Counted from the first letter of the stretch, positions 7,115 through 16,567 are shown. The stretch is DNA of 64,000 nucleotides from Agaribacterium haliotis (GCF_002312815.1 NZ_NKQJ01000001.1:1-64000); one strand, 5' to 3'. Numbers and translations are program-made. Notes: generated by a model from the sequence alone, not told the origin.

Positions 7115-8353
7115 TTAGGCGATGGGTGCACACGCATTTAACAGAGGCTGACTAGGGTTCTGCAGTGCTAAGAGCAGCGCTGCGCGGGCGCGCAAATAGG
7201 CGGGCCCCTGCTGCCACAGTTGCTGCAGGCTTTCACTAGAGAGCTGACGGCCGACCATATAGCGTTTGCCAGAAACAAAATTGCGGCCGTATTTTTGCCA
7301 AAGCGCTGCGACTTTATCAGCATCGGGAAACGGCAGCGATTCGTCGTCGTCAAACTGCAAAGGCTGATGCTCATCGCCGAAGCTGTCATCGAGATCGGGG
7401 ATGTCGTTGACAAGCTCGTGTTGCTCAAGGTCTATGCCGGTAATACTGCTAAAGACTAAACCTGAGCGTCTTGACCAAAGCGCGTCGCGCATTTGCGCAA
7501 GCAGCCACGGCACTGCTTGCGGGTCACCAAGGCAGGCAATGGCCTGAATAAGCGCGCTCTGGCAGTTATCCATTTTTGCAAGCTCGGCCACCCACTGGCG
7601 CGCCAGCTCCGCCGGCAAACTACAAAACGCCAGGTTGACCGCGCGCTCGTGGTATTGCTCAGCAAAAACCCAGGGCCTGAGCTTTTCTGCCAAGCTGTAC
7701 TGCCCCAGTAATATCGACGCGGCGATGGCTTCAAACTGCACGGCGTTTCGCTCATCTTGCAAAGCGACAAGCAGCAGCGCTTTTAGTGCCTGCGCTTTAA
7801 ATTCACCAACACAGCGCAGCGCAAGACAATAGAGCTTGTCGTCTGCGCGGGCATCGGCATCGGTGAGCACCGCGTTCAACGCCGCCAGTGGCGACCAGGA
7901 CTTCAGCCTGCACACGTGCAAGGCAATACGTCGAAACCCGGCTTCCGGGCGTTTAAACAAGCGCTCAACCACCGGCTTGGCTAACGCCTGATGCAGCCAA
8001 GCACAGGCGCTTGCAAGGGCAAATTCGAGAGTTTCGTCGCCACCGGCAAGCTCGATAAGCGCGTCAAAGCGCTCCTCGCCCGCAGTTCTTAACGCAACCA
8101 CAGCCGCCACAAAAAACTCTCCTGCGTCGCGGTGCTCTAATAGAGCTTCACAGGCCAGCCAAGCGAGCTCGGCATCGCTGAGTATGGCTTCAATCTGCCT
8201 GTTTAAGCGCTGCTCAAGCTCAACTAGCGCGGGCACATCGTAGTGCGGCTGCTTTTGCGCAAGCTGGCGCAATAACCATAAAAACGCCGCGTCATCGACA
8301 TAGCGCTCATACATGGAATAAAACGGATGCTCGGCACTGACGGCTAAACTCAC
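7115..8353 (-). CDS. TIGR02270-family HEAT-repeat protein of T6SS loci
   Basis: About 412 residues, alpha-helical throughout with repeated hydrophobic helix pairs, as in HEAT-like proteins. The N-terminal AAFLWLLR stretch and the GLVFSSITGIDL and KRYMVGRQLS segments near the end are typical of TIGR02270, a family found almost only in T6SS and vgrG clusters. The GTG at 8353 is preferred because AGGA lies six bases upstream; the longer frame begins with TTG at 8371. It is last in a run of same-strand genes with the ketosynthase-like, DUF2169, DUF6484-like and vgrG genes. The exact role in effector loading is unknown. Confidence 0.8.
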   Translation of the reverse strand: MSLAVSAEHPFYSMYERYVDDAAFLWLLRQLAQKQPHYDVPALVELEQRLNRQIEAILSDAELAWLACEALLEHRDAGEFFVAAVVALRTAGEERFDALIELAGGDETLEFALASACAWLHQALAKPVVERLFKRPEAGFRRIALHVCRLKSWSPLAALNAVLTDADARADDKLYCLALRCVGEFKAQALKALLLVALQDERNAVQFEAIAASILLGQYSLAEKLRPWVFAEQYHERAVNLAFCSLPAELARQWVAELAKMDNCQSALIQAIACLGDPQAVPWLLAQMRDALWSRRSGLVFSSITGIDLEQHELVNDIPDLDDSFGDEHQPLQFDDDESLPFPDADKVAALWQKYGRNFVSGKRYMVGRQLSSESLQQLWQQGPAYLRARAALLLALQNPSQPLLNACAPIA

Positions 8354-8404
8354 AGTACTTCCTTCATGCAAACTGAGACAGCAGTGATACGGGCTTTGAG
8401 CAGC

Positions 8405-9418
8405 TTAAACAGCACTGGCGCCTCCAATCAATACCGCCGCTCGCGCACTGGTATCTGAGCTCAGACATAACAGGCTCGGCTCAGCTCGGCTCGCTGTTTG
8501 TGCCTTGGCCAACACCAAGCTCAAGGGCCCAAGCGCCGCACCGAGCTCACCGAGACCAAGCGCGGGTATTTTTTGTTCAAACTGCGGCACAAAGCTCTGT
8601 CGATTTCTAAGCTGCGCAAGGTAGAGTTCTTTGGCCAGCCAGCTTTCACCGTTTAAGGCACTGAAACAAGCCGACGCGGGCGTGCTAAGCGAGGCCGAGA
8701 GTTCGCCAAGCACCTGCCCCAGAACCGGCCCCGGCTCTGAACCCGGGCTGTAGCGGTGCTGTTTCTCGTCGGCAGCGCTCCAGGCACGAATACAGGCGTT
8801 ATCCCCCGCCTGTGCCGCTCGCAAAGAGATAAAAACCGCGGCTTCCCCGGCGGCAAAACCATCGCTGTTTTCATCACTTAACAAGCGCTCGCCAAAGTAC
8901 TGCAGGCTCTCGGCATCAATAAAACTATCGGCGCCACCGAGCAGAACCTGCTCATGGCCCTGCTGTAAAAGCATTTGAGCCGCATCTAAGGCACGAGCTA
9001 AAGCCGCCCTGCCATAGGGGAACACGTAGCTATTGGCGACATCAATATGTGCTTCCATACCTTTATAAACAAGCGCCAGATACCTATCGTCGATAAGTGT
9101 GCGCTGTTCGGGTAGTTTTTCCGGCGCGCACAGTAGCAGCGGTACCGCTTTTTTGGCTTCGGGCATACGCTGTACTTGCTCAATTAGGGCCGAACGCGCG
9201 AGCGCAATGATGCGCTGGCGTCTACCTTGCAAGGCCGCTAACAACTCAAGCTGCGCTTCAATAAGCTCTGAGGGCACTGGGGCAATACGATAGTTGTTCG
9301 CCTCATCGTCAGCTTGCGCCTGTAATTCGTAGGCGCTCATACCCGCTTCAAGGCCGGCGTGGCACTGCTTGGCATTGCCGAGCGCGCTGACAACGGTCAG
9401 TTCGGACATCGTTAGCAT
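8405..9418 (-). CDS. Beta-ketoacyl-synthase-like protein of T6SS loci
   Basis: About 337 residues. The segment ALDAAQMLLQQGHEQVLLGG followed by ADSFID, and DGFAAGEAAVFISL, follow the thiolase-fold N-terminal half of 3-oxoacyl-ACP synthases. The usual active-site cysteine (TACSS-type motif) is replaced by ANSYVFPYGRA, so a normal condensing activity is doubtful. Similar ketosynthase-like proteins occur next to DUF2169 genes in T6SS islands; their role is not established. The start at 9418 has a GGGAGAG site and overlaps the DUF2169 stop by seven bases, which implies coupled translation. Confidence 0.75.
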   Translation of the reverse strand: MLTMSELTVVSALGNAKQCHAGLEAGMSAYELQAQADDEANNYRIAPVPSELIEAQLELLAALQGRRQRIIALARSALIEQVQRMPEAKKAVPLLLCAPEKLPEQRTLIDDRYLALVYKGMEAHIDVANSYVFPYGRAALARALDAAQMLLQQGHEQVLLGGADSFIDAESLQYFGERLLSDENSDGFAAGEAAVFISLRAAQAGDNACIRAWSAADEKQHRYSPGSEPGPVLGQVLGELSASLSTPASACFSALNGESWLAKELYLAQLRNRQSFVPQFEQKIPALGLGELGAALGPLSLVLAKAQTASRAEPSLLCLSSDTSARAAVLIGGASAV

Positions 9419-10389
9419 GCACTCTCTCCCGCTGCGCCAGCTAAGCTGATTCGAGCTTTGAGCACTTTTTGCTGTTTTTGTGGCTGCGCAATCACAGCGT
9501 GCCAACACATTGAAAAACGCCGCTCGTTCGGAAACAGGCGCAACGTTTCACAGTGCAGTGCGGCAGTTTGCCGAAGCTCGGGCAGCTGCAGCTGCGGTGA
9601 AACAGAAGGCAAGTTAAAACGCCATTCACCATCTGCGTGCATGCCCAGTACACGTACCAACTCGCCACCGCTCAAATAACCGGGGTAAATTAAACCCGGT
9701 GACGCGCAATTGTAAAAAGCGGGGTTAAAATCCTCTGGCAAATACGGCGCCCTATTCTGAGCCCAGTGCTCGTCATAACTGCCCGCGTGCTGCGCGCGCG
9801 CGGGCCAAATTGGAGCAAGCGGCGCAAAACCGGCCGGCGCCGGCGTATCGGCGGGACTTTGGATCATCGCCTCAGCCAGCTCAATATTTGGAAGGGCTTT
9901 ACCTTCGTGATCTTTGGCACTGTAGTTACTGCCAACGGGGTTGCTTGCAACTCGCTTGCCGGAGCGATCAGAAAACGCGCGCTCATAAATAACTGGCATG
10001 CGCACAAACGATTCGGCTTGCGTGGCTAAGCCACTTGACCACTGGCGGTTACCGACAACGCGCAGTTGTTTATTGACACTGCCAACCAGCACCGCAACAT
10101 CCATTTGATAACAGGCTTGGTTGTTTAATGCGCAGGCATGACCACTAACTAAAATATCACTCGCGGGTTTAACAGGCTGAACATCAGCGCAGTCTTTAAG
10201 TGATGACGACTCTGGTTCGCCGTAGTATTCGTCTTCGAGCAACAGCTCATCTTGCTCACTGGCAAGTTGCAAAGCACTTGTATACTGAAAGCTCGCCTTT
10301 AAAAAAACGTGTAGCTCAGTGGCACCGACACCGTCGGCAAGCAAAGTACCGTGCGCCTTAAATGGCGTGAGGTTTTCAAGCTCTATCAT
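9412..10389 (-). CDS. DUF2169-family T6SS accessory protein
   Basis: A 325-residue protein. It opens with the family pattern ENLTPFKAHGTLLADGVGA and has the long beta-rich body of DUF2169, including NRAPYLPEDFNPAFYNCASP and FNLPSV. DUF2169 proteins are common beside vgrG and PAAR genes and are considered effector-loading adaptors. No PAAR or DUF4150 gene is in the window. It sits between the DUF6484-like and ketosynthase-like genes on the same strand. Confidence 0.88.
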   Translation of the reverse strand: MIELENLTPFKAHGTLLADGVGATELHVFLKASFQYTSALQLASEQDELLLEDEYYGEPESSSLKDCADVQPVKPASDILVSGHACALNNQACYQMDVAVLVGSVNKQLRVVGNRQWSSGLATQAESFVRMPVIYERAFSDRSGKRVASNPVGSNYSAKDHEGKALPNIELAEAMIQSPADTPAPAGFAPLAPIWPARAQHAGSYDEHWAQNRAPYLPEDFNPAFYNCASPGLIYPGYLSGGELVRVLGMHADGEWRFNLPSVSPQLQLPELRQTAALHCETLRLFPNERRFSMCWHAVIAQPQKQQKVLKARISLAGAAGESAC

Positions 10390-10418
10390 CGGTGCAGTGG
10401 TTAGTAATTAATACGTTA

Positions 10419-10940
10419 TTAGTTGATTTGAACACTGCCGCCAAGCACGCGGTTGACACCGGTAGAGCGAGACAGCACATATTTTCCACGGATGGCGATT
10501 TTACCATTCTTTTTTAGAGTAATACTTGCATCGCCACATTTTAAACAGAGCTCTTCACTGGCCTCAAACGCAATACGCCTGCCATCTGCGTGCATTTCCA
10601 GGCCGGCGCTCTCGTTCTGCAAATCAACTGTCGACGCCAAAACCGCATCAAGTGGGTTGTGTAAAAGGCCGAGAATAACAGGTTGAATATCGGTACTGCG
10701 AACAAAGCTCAACACCACTTGGCGCCCCTGCTGATTGGCTTCGAGCGCAACCGATGACAGCGCCGGCATAACAAAAGATTTGCCGCCGAGCTCAAAAGAC
10801 ACCGTTGCCGCACCAACAGCGTCAACACTGTGCAGCTGGGCCAGAATCAACTGCCCCTGGGCCGGCAATAAATCAGCAAAGAGCTCAGCAGGCGATAATT
10901 CATCAGCTCTAGCGAGATTTTTTTGTTCACACTCCGGCAT
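10419..10940 (-). CDS. DUF6484-like protein encoded after VgrG
   Basis: A 173-residue protein whose N-terminal two thirds fit the DUF6484 domain seen in T6SS clusters. The C-terminal part, with CGDASITLKKNGKIAIRGKY and a final GGSVQIN, resembles the beta-strand repeats at the tip of VgrG needles. It may therefore extend or cap the spike. The ATG overlaps the last base of the vgrG stop (TAATG), so translation is coupled. An adaptor role is inferred from position. Confidence 0.75.
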   Translation of the reverse strand: MPECEQKNLARADELSPAELFADLLPAQGQLILAQLHSVDAVGAATVSFELGGKSFVMPALSSVALEANQQGRQVVLSFVRSTDIQPVILGLLHNPLDAVLASTVDLQNESAGLEMHADGRRIAFEASEELCLKCGDASITLKKNGKIAIRGKYVLSRSTGVNRVLGGSVQIN

Positions 10941-12943
10941 TAATTAACCGCCACCGAACTGCCTTTCACAGCAACTTTACCGGAGCCTTTAACGTTAATA
11001 TTCTTGCCTTTAATTTGAATATCACCGTTGCTCTTCATGACAATCTGCGCCCCACCCGTTTTCAGAGTGATTTCTTTACTGGCTTCGATCAATACTTTAT
11101 CTGCTTTGAGGCTGTAATCTTTGCTGACTTTTTCACTGTAGCTGCCACCAACCTGTTCGCTTAAATCAGTACCAATTTTAACACTCATGGCCTTGCCGAC
11201 TTGCTCGGTGTGGTTAGCAGCGATATCGACACTAATATCTGCGCCGACACTCAAGGTCATATTTTTACCGATGTCTTCGCTGTGATTCTGACCGACAGAA
11301 ATACTTTTGTCTTTGCCGACATCCTCGGCCTGATTTTGTCCAACGACTTTATTTCTGTCGTTGTCGATACTCAAGTTTTCATCGTGCTTAACGTGGTGCT
11401 GACGGTCGTTGTCAACCGTATGCGTTTCATCGTTCTCGACTTGTGTATCGAGGTTGCGCTGCGCGTGCACATAGATCTGCTCGGCATCTTTTTTATCATC
11501 AAAACGCAGCTCGTTAAACGCTGAACTGTCGCCGCCTTTGGTTGAGCGTGTCTTAATTCCGCTCTGGGTTTTAGAGCTGAAAACAGGTTTATTTTTTTCG
11601 TTGTAAACAGAGCCAGTAACCAGCGGTCTGTCCGGGTCACCATTTAAAAAACTGACAATAACTTCATGACCGATGCGAGGAATAAATGACGCGCCCCATT
11701 GCGCGCCGGCCCAACTCTGGGCAACACGCAAAAAACACGAGCTGTTTTCGTCATTTTTTCCGAGCCTATCCCAATGAAACTGAACCTTTATACGGCCGTA
11801 GTCATCAGTGTATATTTCTTCCCCAGAGGGGCCGACAACCACCGCACTCTGAGGGCCGTATACCATTGGTTTCTGATGGATACGCGCTGGCCGATACTGA
11901 ACAGCTTCGGGAATACAAATAAATTCGTTGCCGTATTCAACGCTGCGCTCACCGTCGAAATGAAAATCATCGACACCGTGGTGATGCACAGCCAAAAGCA
12001 CATAGGCGCCATTTTCAGCGCTGACTTCATGATCCTTTAATTTAAACTTGCCACCGGCAAAAAAGCTTGCGCAGTCGCTGCGCGCTTCAATAGATTCTCG
12101 CTCAACTTCTTCCGCATCGAGCCGCATTTTGACCAGCTTATCGCCATCTTTGAAGTTATACATATCCGGGAACTCGTAGTGTTCAAACTTCGAGTTCATC
12201 GCAAAATTGCCCCGGCTTTTTTGCTCAGAGCGCAGCTTTTTATTAGGCTCTTTGAAGTTGTAATCGCCTATCGCCCACGCACCTTTTTTGTAATTGTGCG
12301 AACGCTGCCATTCACTCACATGAGTTTCACTAAGGCTTCCGGAAAAATAGCGCACCTGTTCTTCAGTGCAGCTTTCATAAGCATTTTTCTTATCGACAAG
12401 TACTAGCTGGTGCTTGTCATCCGCATGCTTGAAATAATAGGCAACACCGTCCTCTTCAAGCAGGCGGGATATAAAATTCAAATCACTTTCATTGTGCTGT
12501 ACGCAGTACTCGCGTACGGAGCCTGCCTCGGCGCGGTAGTCAAAATCGTTAAAACCGAGCTCTTGAAATACTTCGCTGACGATTTGCTTGGAATTTTTTT
12601 CCTGAAAAATACGGTGATTGTTAGTTTTAGATAAAAACCACAACCAGGGAACCAGTGTCACACGGTAACGGCGCTTATCGTGATCTAGGGTTGCACCGCG
12701 ACTAAAACTGCTGACATAACCGTGAAAACAACGCCCCGCCTCACTGTTAATCGTCAGTGTTGCGGTTTTACCAACTACTTTGTCTGCACTAACGTCGAGG
12801 TTTTCAGATATTAAATCGACCTGAAATTCATATAGGTCAGAGACAAATTCACTGCCATTAAAGCCAGATACAAGAAAGGTGTCTTCACCTAAACCAAAAT
12901 CTGTAATTGTAAGGAAGCGATTATCTTGAGAGAGTCGACCCAT
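10940..12943 (-). CDS. vgrG: T6SS spike protein VgrG (TssI)
   Basis: A 667-residue VgrG. The gp27-like base covers roughly residues 1-370, and the gp5/OB-fold region includes PSGEEIYTDDYGRIKVQFHW and FIPRIGHEVIVSFLNGDPDR. The C-terminal beta-helix needle, about 490-667, is made of short repeats such as VVGQNQAEDVGKDKSISVGQ. The protein ends at the needle with no fused effector domain, so cargo must be carried by partners. The gene lies 134 bases downstream of hcp. No baseplate or sheath genes are in the window, so this is an auxiliary vgrG island served by a T6SS encoded elsewhere. Confidence 0.95.
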   Translation of the reverse strand: MGRLSQDNRFLTITDFGLGEDTFLVSGFNGSEFVSDLYEFQVDLISENLDVSADKVVGKTATLTINSEAGRCFHGYVSSFSRGATLDHDKRRYRVTLVPWLWFLSKTNNHRIFQEKNSKQIVSEVFQELGFNDFDYRAEAGSVREYCVQHNESDLNFISRLLEEDGVAYYFKHADDKHQLVLVDKKNAYESCTEEQVRYFSGSLSETHVSEWQRSHNYKKGAWAIGDYNFKEPNKKLRSEQKSRGNFAMNSKFEHYEFPDMYNFKDGDKLVKMRLDAEEVERESIEARSDCASFFAGGKFKLKDHEVSAENGAYVLLAVHHHGVDDFHFDGERSVEYGNEFICIPEAVQYRPARIHQKPMVYGPQSAVVVGPSGEEIYTDDYGRIKVQFHWDRLGKNDENSSCFLRVAQSWAGAQWGASFIPRIGHEVIVSFLNGDPDRPLVTGSVYNEKNKPVFSSKTQSGIKTRSTKGGDSSAFNELRFDDKKDAEQIYVHAQRNLDTQVENDETHTVDNDRQHHVKHDENLSIDNDRNKVVGQNQAEDVGKDKSISVGQNHSEDIGKNMTLSVGADISVDIAANHTEQVGKAMSVKIGTDLSEQVGGSYSEKVSKDYSLKADKVLIEASKEITLKTGGAQIVMKSNGDIQIKGKNINVKGSGKVAVKGSSVAVN

Positions 12944-13077
12944 GCACCTTGTTCCTTGCCCTTGGCTACCGTTGCAGCAGCATCTCAGCCTTGGTATCGA
13001 TTGATCGTGAGAGGAGCCATATAAATATGGCGTTGATCTGCAGGGCGCAAACCCCGCAGATCACAAACCACCAACTA

Positions 13078-13569
13078 TTACAGTACAGTGGTTTTTTCTA
13101 CGTTGTAGCCAACGCGCTGCGGAGACGCCTGAGCGTTACCTGAATCGTAATCGCTGAAGCTGATCATGATTTCAGTGTAGTTCAGGGTGAAAGTCTCGAT
13201 AGCAGGCTCAGTGCCGTGAGCACTTACGTTGTAGCTGCTTACCATAGAGTTTTTCAGGGTGTATTCCATGAAAACTTCATCGCCTTTGGAACCGGTCTGA
13301 ACAAACTTGATAACAACGTCTTTACCTTGAGCGCCTTTACCACCGCCAACAGAGTCTTTAAAGAGCTCAGTAGCAGAGTTGTCGGCCAGCTTGGTCAGAG
13401 TAACTTCGCTCAGCGTTGGGTTGTCAGATTCGCGGTTGGCAGTGCTACCGGTAGTCATGCTCAGGGCACGGCTTACACCGAAGTTGAAGCTCTCTGCTTT
13501 ATAGTGGTCTTTGAAACCGTCAGCAGTAACGTTGCCTTTGATTCCGTCGTGAAGAACATAAATTTGCAT
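13078..13569 (-). CDS. hcp: T6SS tube protein Hcp (TssD)
   Basis: A 163-residue Hcp1-type protein, of normal length for the family. It has the usual opening strand (IYVLHDGIKGNVTADGFKDH) and the closing FTLNYTEIMISFSDYD region. It forms hexameric rings that stack into the secreted tube and can chaperone small effectors. Being first in the leftward run with vgrG and its accessory genes, it probably shares their promoter. The start is preceded by an AGGAGAGAAATAG-type ribosome-binding site. Confidence 0.95.
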   Translation of the reverse strand: MQIYVLHDGIKGNVTADGFKDHYKAESFNFGVSRALSMTTGSTANRESDNPTLSEVTLTKLADNSATELFKDSVGGGKGAQGKDVVIKFVQTGSKGDEVFMEYTLKNSMVSSYNVSAHGTEPAIETFTLNYTEIMISFSDYDSGNAQASPQRVGYNVEKTTVL

Positions 13570-14070
13570 CTATTTCTCTCCTAGGTCCTTAGATTGCACA
13601 TTAGACGCTTGCCCTTAAAGGACGAGCCAAACATTAAGTTGTTTCGCACAAAGCAAATTTATGACGGGGTTAGAAGCCGTCCCTAGCCTTGTTCGAGGTG
13701 GATTCTACGGTATGTTTTACCGAATAACCACAGTTGAAAAGTGTAGCAGTTCGAATATTTTTCAACCTGGCGTACATTTATAGATGAAAACGACGCCACA
13801 ACCATACTTTAGAACCAAACATACTAATAAGCGAGCCTATTCAAAGCAATACTGATAAGCAGACGGTTCAGATAAGTGCCAGCAATCGAATAGCGCTCTA
13901 CTTTTAGCTATAAAATTCGCGCCAGCATCAGCCTAAGTTACTAAGCCAACACTCATACCAAACTAATACCCAAAACCAGCAAATGGCGTACGCGATTGCA
14001 ACACTATGCATACGGGCGCATATGCACGTCGTGACATCACTGTGCTCACTCAGCTGAAATAATAAGGACG
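13570..14070. other. Upstream region of hcp, no gene seen
   Basis: About 500 bases of lower GC content with no credible coding frame. A small perfect hairpin, CGGTA-TGTTT-TACCG, lies near 13708-13722. I looked for a -24/-12 RpoN promoter on the minus strand and found no convincing match. The hcp promoter must lie here but cannot be placed. Confidence 0.5.
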
Positions 14071-14277
14071 TTAACGCAAGACCGCGCCGTCAAAAGCACG
14101 CTGCCCGGCAAAAGCCATACCTTCGCGAACCAACTTTGCAAAGTGCTTGCCCTCAAGCTCTCGAGGGAAGTCGACAGAAATGTCGTAGGGTTCGCTCCAG
14201 GTTCCGCGATTTAAGGTAATGGTGTAGCCCTGTGAATGCCGCACCGTTTTGTCAGCTTGCATTTCCCAACAGATCAT
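14071..14277 (-). CDS. Small protein of unknown function near hcp
   Basis: A 68-residue protein, not recognised. It contains several predicted beta strands (YTITLNRGTWSEPYDISVDF) and no signal or membrane segment. The ATG at 14277 is preceded by a strong AGGAGG eight bases upstream, which argues that it is a real gene. It lies 70 bases downstream of the phosphatase-like gene on the same strand and may share its transcript. Confidence 0.6.
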   Translation of the reverse strand: MICWEMQADKTVRHSQGYTITLNRGTWSEPYDISVDFPRELEGKHFAKLVREGMAFAGQRAFDGAVLR

Positions 14278-14347
14278 CACAGTCTCCTCCTAGTATTCAT
14301 TTTCTATTACTACTGTTTACGGCCAGCCTCCTAGCCTCAGCAGTAAG

Positions 14348-15211
14348 CTAGTAAGGACTGGGCAAATTCAAACCTAAACTATCGGCCAATATGTCGGCCT
14401 CTTGTTCAAACGACTCAATACCAAAAGGATGAGCGGCATAGACCATGTTGATCGCATCGGCCGCGGGCACGCCGTGGCGCACTAACAGCTTTGCAGCAAT
14501 ATAAGCGGCCCGCCCCATGGTATTAGAGCAGTGAATAACAATGTCTTGCCCCTGCACCAAACTAACGAGCAAGCGCCGGGACACTCGCTCCCACAAAGTA
14601 TTTAGGCCTTGGGCCAATTTTTGCTGCTGCTTTACCGGCAGCACCAGGTGGTCGCAATATCCCAGTGCAGCGGTAAAGTTTGGCTTCGCCGCAAGACCTA
14701 AATAAGTATATTCCGTCGGTTCAAGCACACTTAATAAGTAGCTCGCCCCCCAGCCTTTCATAACCGCCAAGTCATCATCAAAATCGCGAACGACAGCGTA
14801 ACCACCTTTATCTATCACCCGGCTACCGGGGCAAGGGGCCAGTAAAATCTTGCCGAGCCCATCGGCCTGAATACATAAAGGCGCGTAAGGTTTGGCCGCT
14901 GCACACTCAGTGCCGTTGCGTTCAGTGCTGTTAACGTGCGCCTCAGCCAGCTCAATCAGCGCAACTTTTTTTCGAAACGCCGAAGACCAAGTACGCCAAA
15001 AGCGATAACTACTGTGTATCGTTGGAAGAGTTTTAAGAGAGAGTAGGTGCTGCATCGCTTGCGCTAACGAAACAAACTCAGTTCCATCTAGCGAAAAGCG
15101 CTCGCCCCCCATGTAAATTAAAGGCGTAGAACTGACCAGTGCACCTTCCAAGACATCACCTTTTTGTAACAATTGGTGAGCTTGGGGCAATAATCCATTG
15201 TGAGAATCCAT
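14348..15211 (-). CDS. CX5R tyrosine/dual-specificity phosphatase-like protein
   Basis: A 287-residue protein whose C-terminal half looks like a small cysteine phosphatase of the CDKN3/DSP type. C228 and R234 form the CX5R loop in VIHCSNTMGRAAYIAAKLL. The upstream stretch DFDDDLAVMKGWGASYLLSV plus LEPTEY matches the family's DL-x2-LK-x-WG pattern. The loop is unusual in having SNTM where most have a glycine-rich sequence, and the general-acid aspartate is not obvious. The N-terminal 115 residues are unrecognised. It could dephosphorylate tyrosine or another phosphoester. Its place beside hcp suggests a T6SS regulator or cargo, but this is unproven. Confidence 0.65.
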   Translation of the reverse strand: MDSHNGLLPQAHQLLQKGDVLEGALVSSTPLIYMGGERFSLDGTEFVSLAQAMQHLLSLKTLPTIHSSYRFWRTWSSAFRKKVALIELAEAHVNSTERNGTECAAAKPYAPLCIQADGLGKILLAPCPGSRVIDKGGYAVVRDFDDDLAVMKGWGASYLLSVLEPTEYTYLGLAAKPNFTAALGYCDHLVLPVKQQQKLAQGLNTLWERVSRRLLVSLVQGQDIVIHCSNTMGRAAYIAAKLLVRHGVPAADAINMVYAAHPFGIESFEQEADILADSLGLNLPSPY

Positions 15212-15315
15212 GCTTTACTTATCCAGGTAACCTCATGTCCGTTCGCGAGTAAAATCTGCCTTGTCAGATATTCAACGGAGTGTATACCTTGATCCGAGTC
15301 ATTGTCATCACACAA

Positions 15316-16071
15316 TCATACCGTCTCTTCTCTTATATCAAAAAGCTCCCCTTCGAACGGGTCAATGCCCGGATCATTTAATGAAAACACAGGCTTCACT
15401 CTGCAAACCCGTGCTCGACTGCGCACAGCATCCCGATCAACTATGCTTTCAAATAAATCAACCGCTGCAGTTGCTCCGCGCTGAGTCTGGGTGTGCTCCC
15501 AAACAATTAAAAAATCTTCATCAACCACCAGCAATATGTTATCCGTATTTTCGGGCGGCGATTGAGCTAACTGAATTGCCAGTTGTTTTGCACTGTCGAG
15601 AAAAAGTGCCGGGTCAACACCCTCCGGCCTAGCTCCGAGCAATACAGTGGTAGCGCCTAATAACCAATCGACACTGTGATCGATAAGTGCAACGGGCTTG
15701 CCAATTTCAAGCTCGCCTTGCCAAGGCCCGGGAAAACCCGAATAACTCGCCGGCAAACCGTCAGCATTATCAAAATTAAAATAGTTACCGTGCAGTGCAC
15801 CATAGGCGCGCCCCGCTGTCGTGCCACGCGTAACTGACTCGTATATTGCCGGAGACGGATAAACCACCAAGGCTATTTCATCGGGTAGACGAAAGTTTGT
15901 GTCAGCCAAAATCAACGGAAAGTACGCACACAGATTAAGATGTTTCATCTGCTGCACCGTCGCCGGAATAAAAATCGACCCGAGGCTTTCTATAAAGCGC
16001 GAACGACGCTGCTTAAATTGAGCGTGCCGGTAGCCAACCCATACTCTTGCACCGTAAGGATACGTTTTCAT
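15316..16071 (-). CDS. Hypothetical protein, unrecognised
   Basis: A 251-residue protein with no family I recognise. It has no signal peptide or membrane segment. The N-terminal half (VWVGYRHAQFKQRRSRFIES and later ALVVYPSPAIYESVT) has a mixed alpha/beta character. The C-terminal half holds a hydrophobic strand pattern (NILLVVDEDFLIVWE). It is upstream of the phosphatase-like gene on the same strand with a 104-base gap, and probably forms an operon with it. Confidence 0.6.
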   Translation of the reverse strand: MKTYPYGARVWVGYRHAQFKQRRSRFIESLGSIFIPATVQQMKHLNLCAYFPLILADTNFRLPDEIALVVYPSPAIYESVTRGTTAGRAYGALHGNYFNFDNADGLPASYSGFPGPWQGELEIGKPVALIDHSVDWLLGATTVLLGARPEGVDPALFLDSAKQLAIQLAQSPPENTDNILLVVDEDFLIVWEHTQTQRGATAAVDLFESIVDRDAVRSRARVCRVKPVFSLNDPGIDPFEGELFDIREETV

Positions 16072-16243
16072 CGTTCGTCAAAAAAAACCAAAGTGTTAAC
16101 TTAAGCGCCATAGTAAAACTGAGCCGCTGAGAACCCAAACGGGAATTCCGTGAGCCGATATCGGATTTTGCGTTTGCCTTAAAAATAAGCACTGATATTG
16201 TGCACACACTGAACAAAAACGATGTAAGGCAGCAGCAAAGATT

Positions 16244-16567
16244 ATGGAGCAAGTTAAATCTTTCAGAAATATGACCACTGAGCAAGTCGAGCTCACCCTC
16301 TATATAGCAAGCGCCGAACACGATTTACTGACACCTCACGGAAGTAGAATTACCGTAATCGCTCCAGGCCAGGAAGAGCAAGTATCTTTCGGCAGCCTCA
16401 GGCAGCCCTACCTCAACGGCATTAAAGTTTCATTGCAATCCGAACAAGATCAAATGAGTTTTGAACGCTGGACCCGCTACACAGGGAGTCCTGCTGATTT
16501 AATGCTCAACCACAACGATGCTTTTTGTATTGTTGCTGACGAAACCTTAAGAGTACTGCCTAAATAA
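16244..16567 (+). CDS. Hypothetical protein, unrecognised
   Basis: A 107-residue protein with a beta-rich pattern (VELTLYIASA, SRITVIAP, GIKVSLQS) and no signal or membrane segment. It could be a small beta-sandwich domain. It diverges from the 251-residue gene across a 172-base gap. The start is uncertain: ATG at 16244, or ATG at 16271, which lacks a ribosome-binding site. Confidence 0.55.
   Translation: MEQVKSFRNMTTEQVELTLYIASAEHDLLTPHGSRITVIAPGQEEQVSFGSLRQPYLNGIKVSLQSEQDQMSFERWTRYTGSPADLMLNHNDAFCIVADETLRVLPK

Noticed and set aside
13600-13760. RpoN (-24/-12) promoter for hcp
   Set aside because: Several GC/GG pairs were checked on the minus strand, but none had the required ten-base separation with a good consensus.
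15118-15315. 65-codon minus-strand frame spanning the gap before the phosphatase-like gene
   Set aside because: Its first half looks slightly protein-like, but it runs out of frame into the phosphatase-like gene and has no start signal. A frameshift extension of that gene was considered but not supported.
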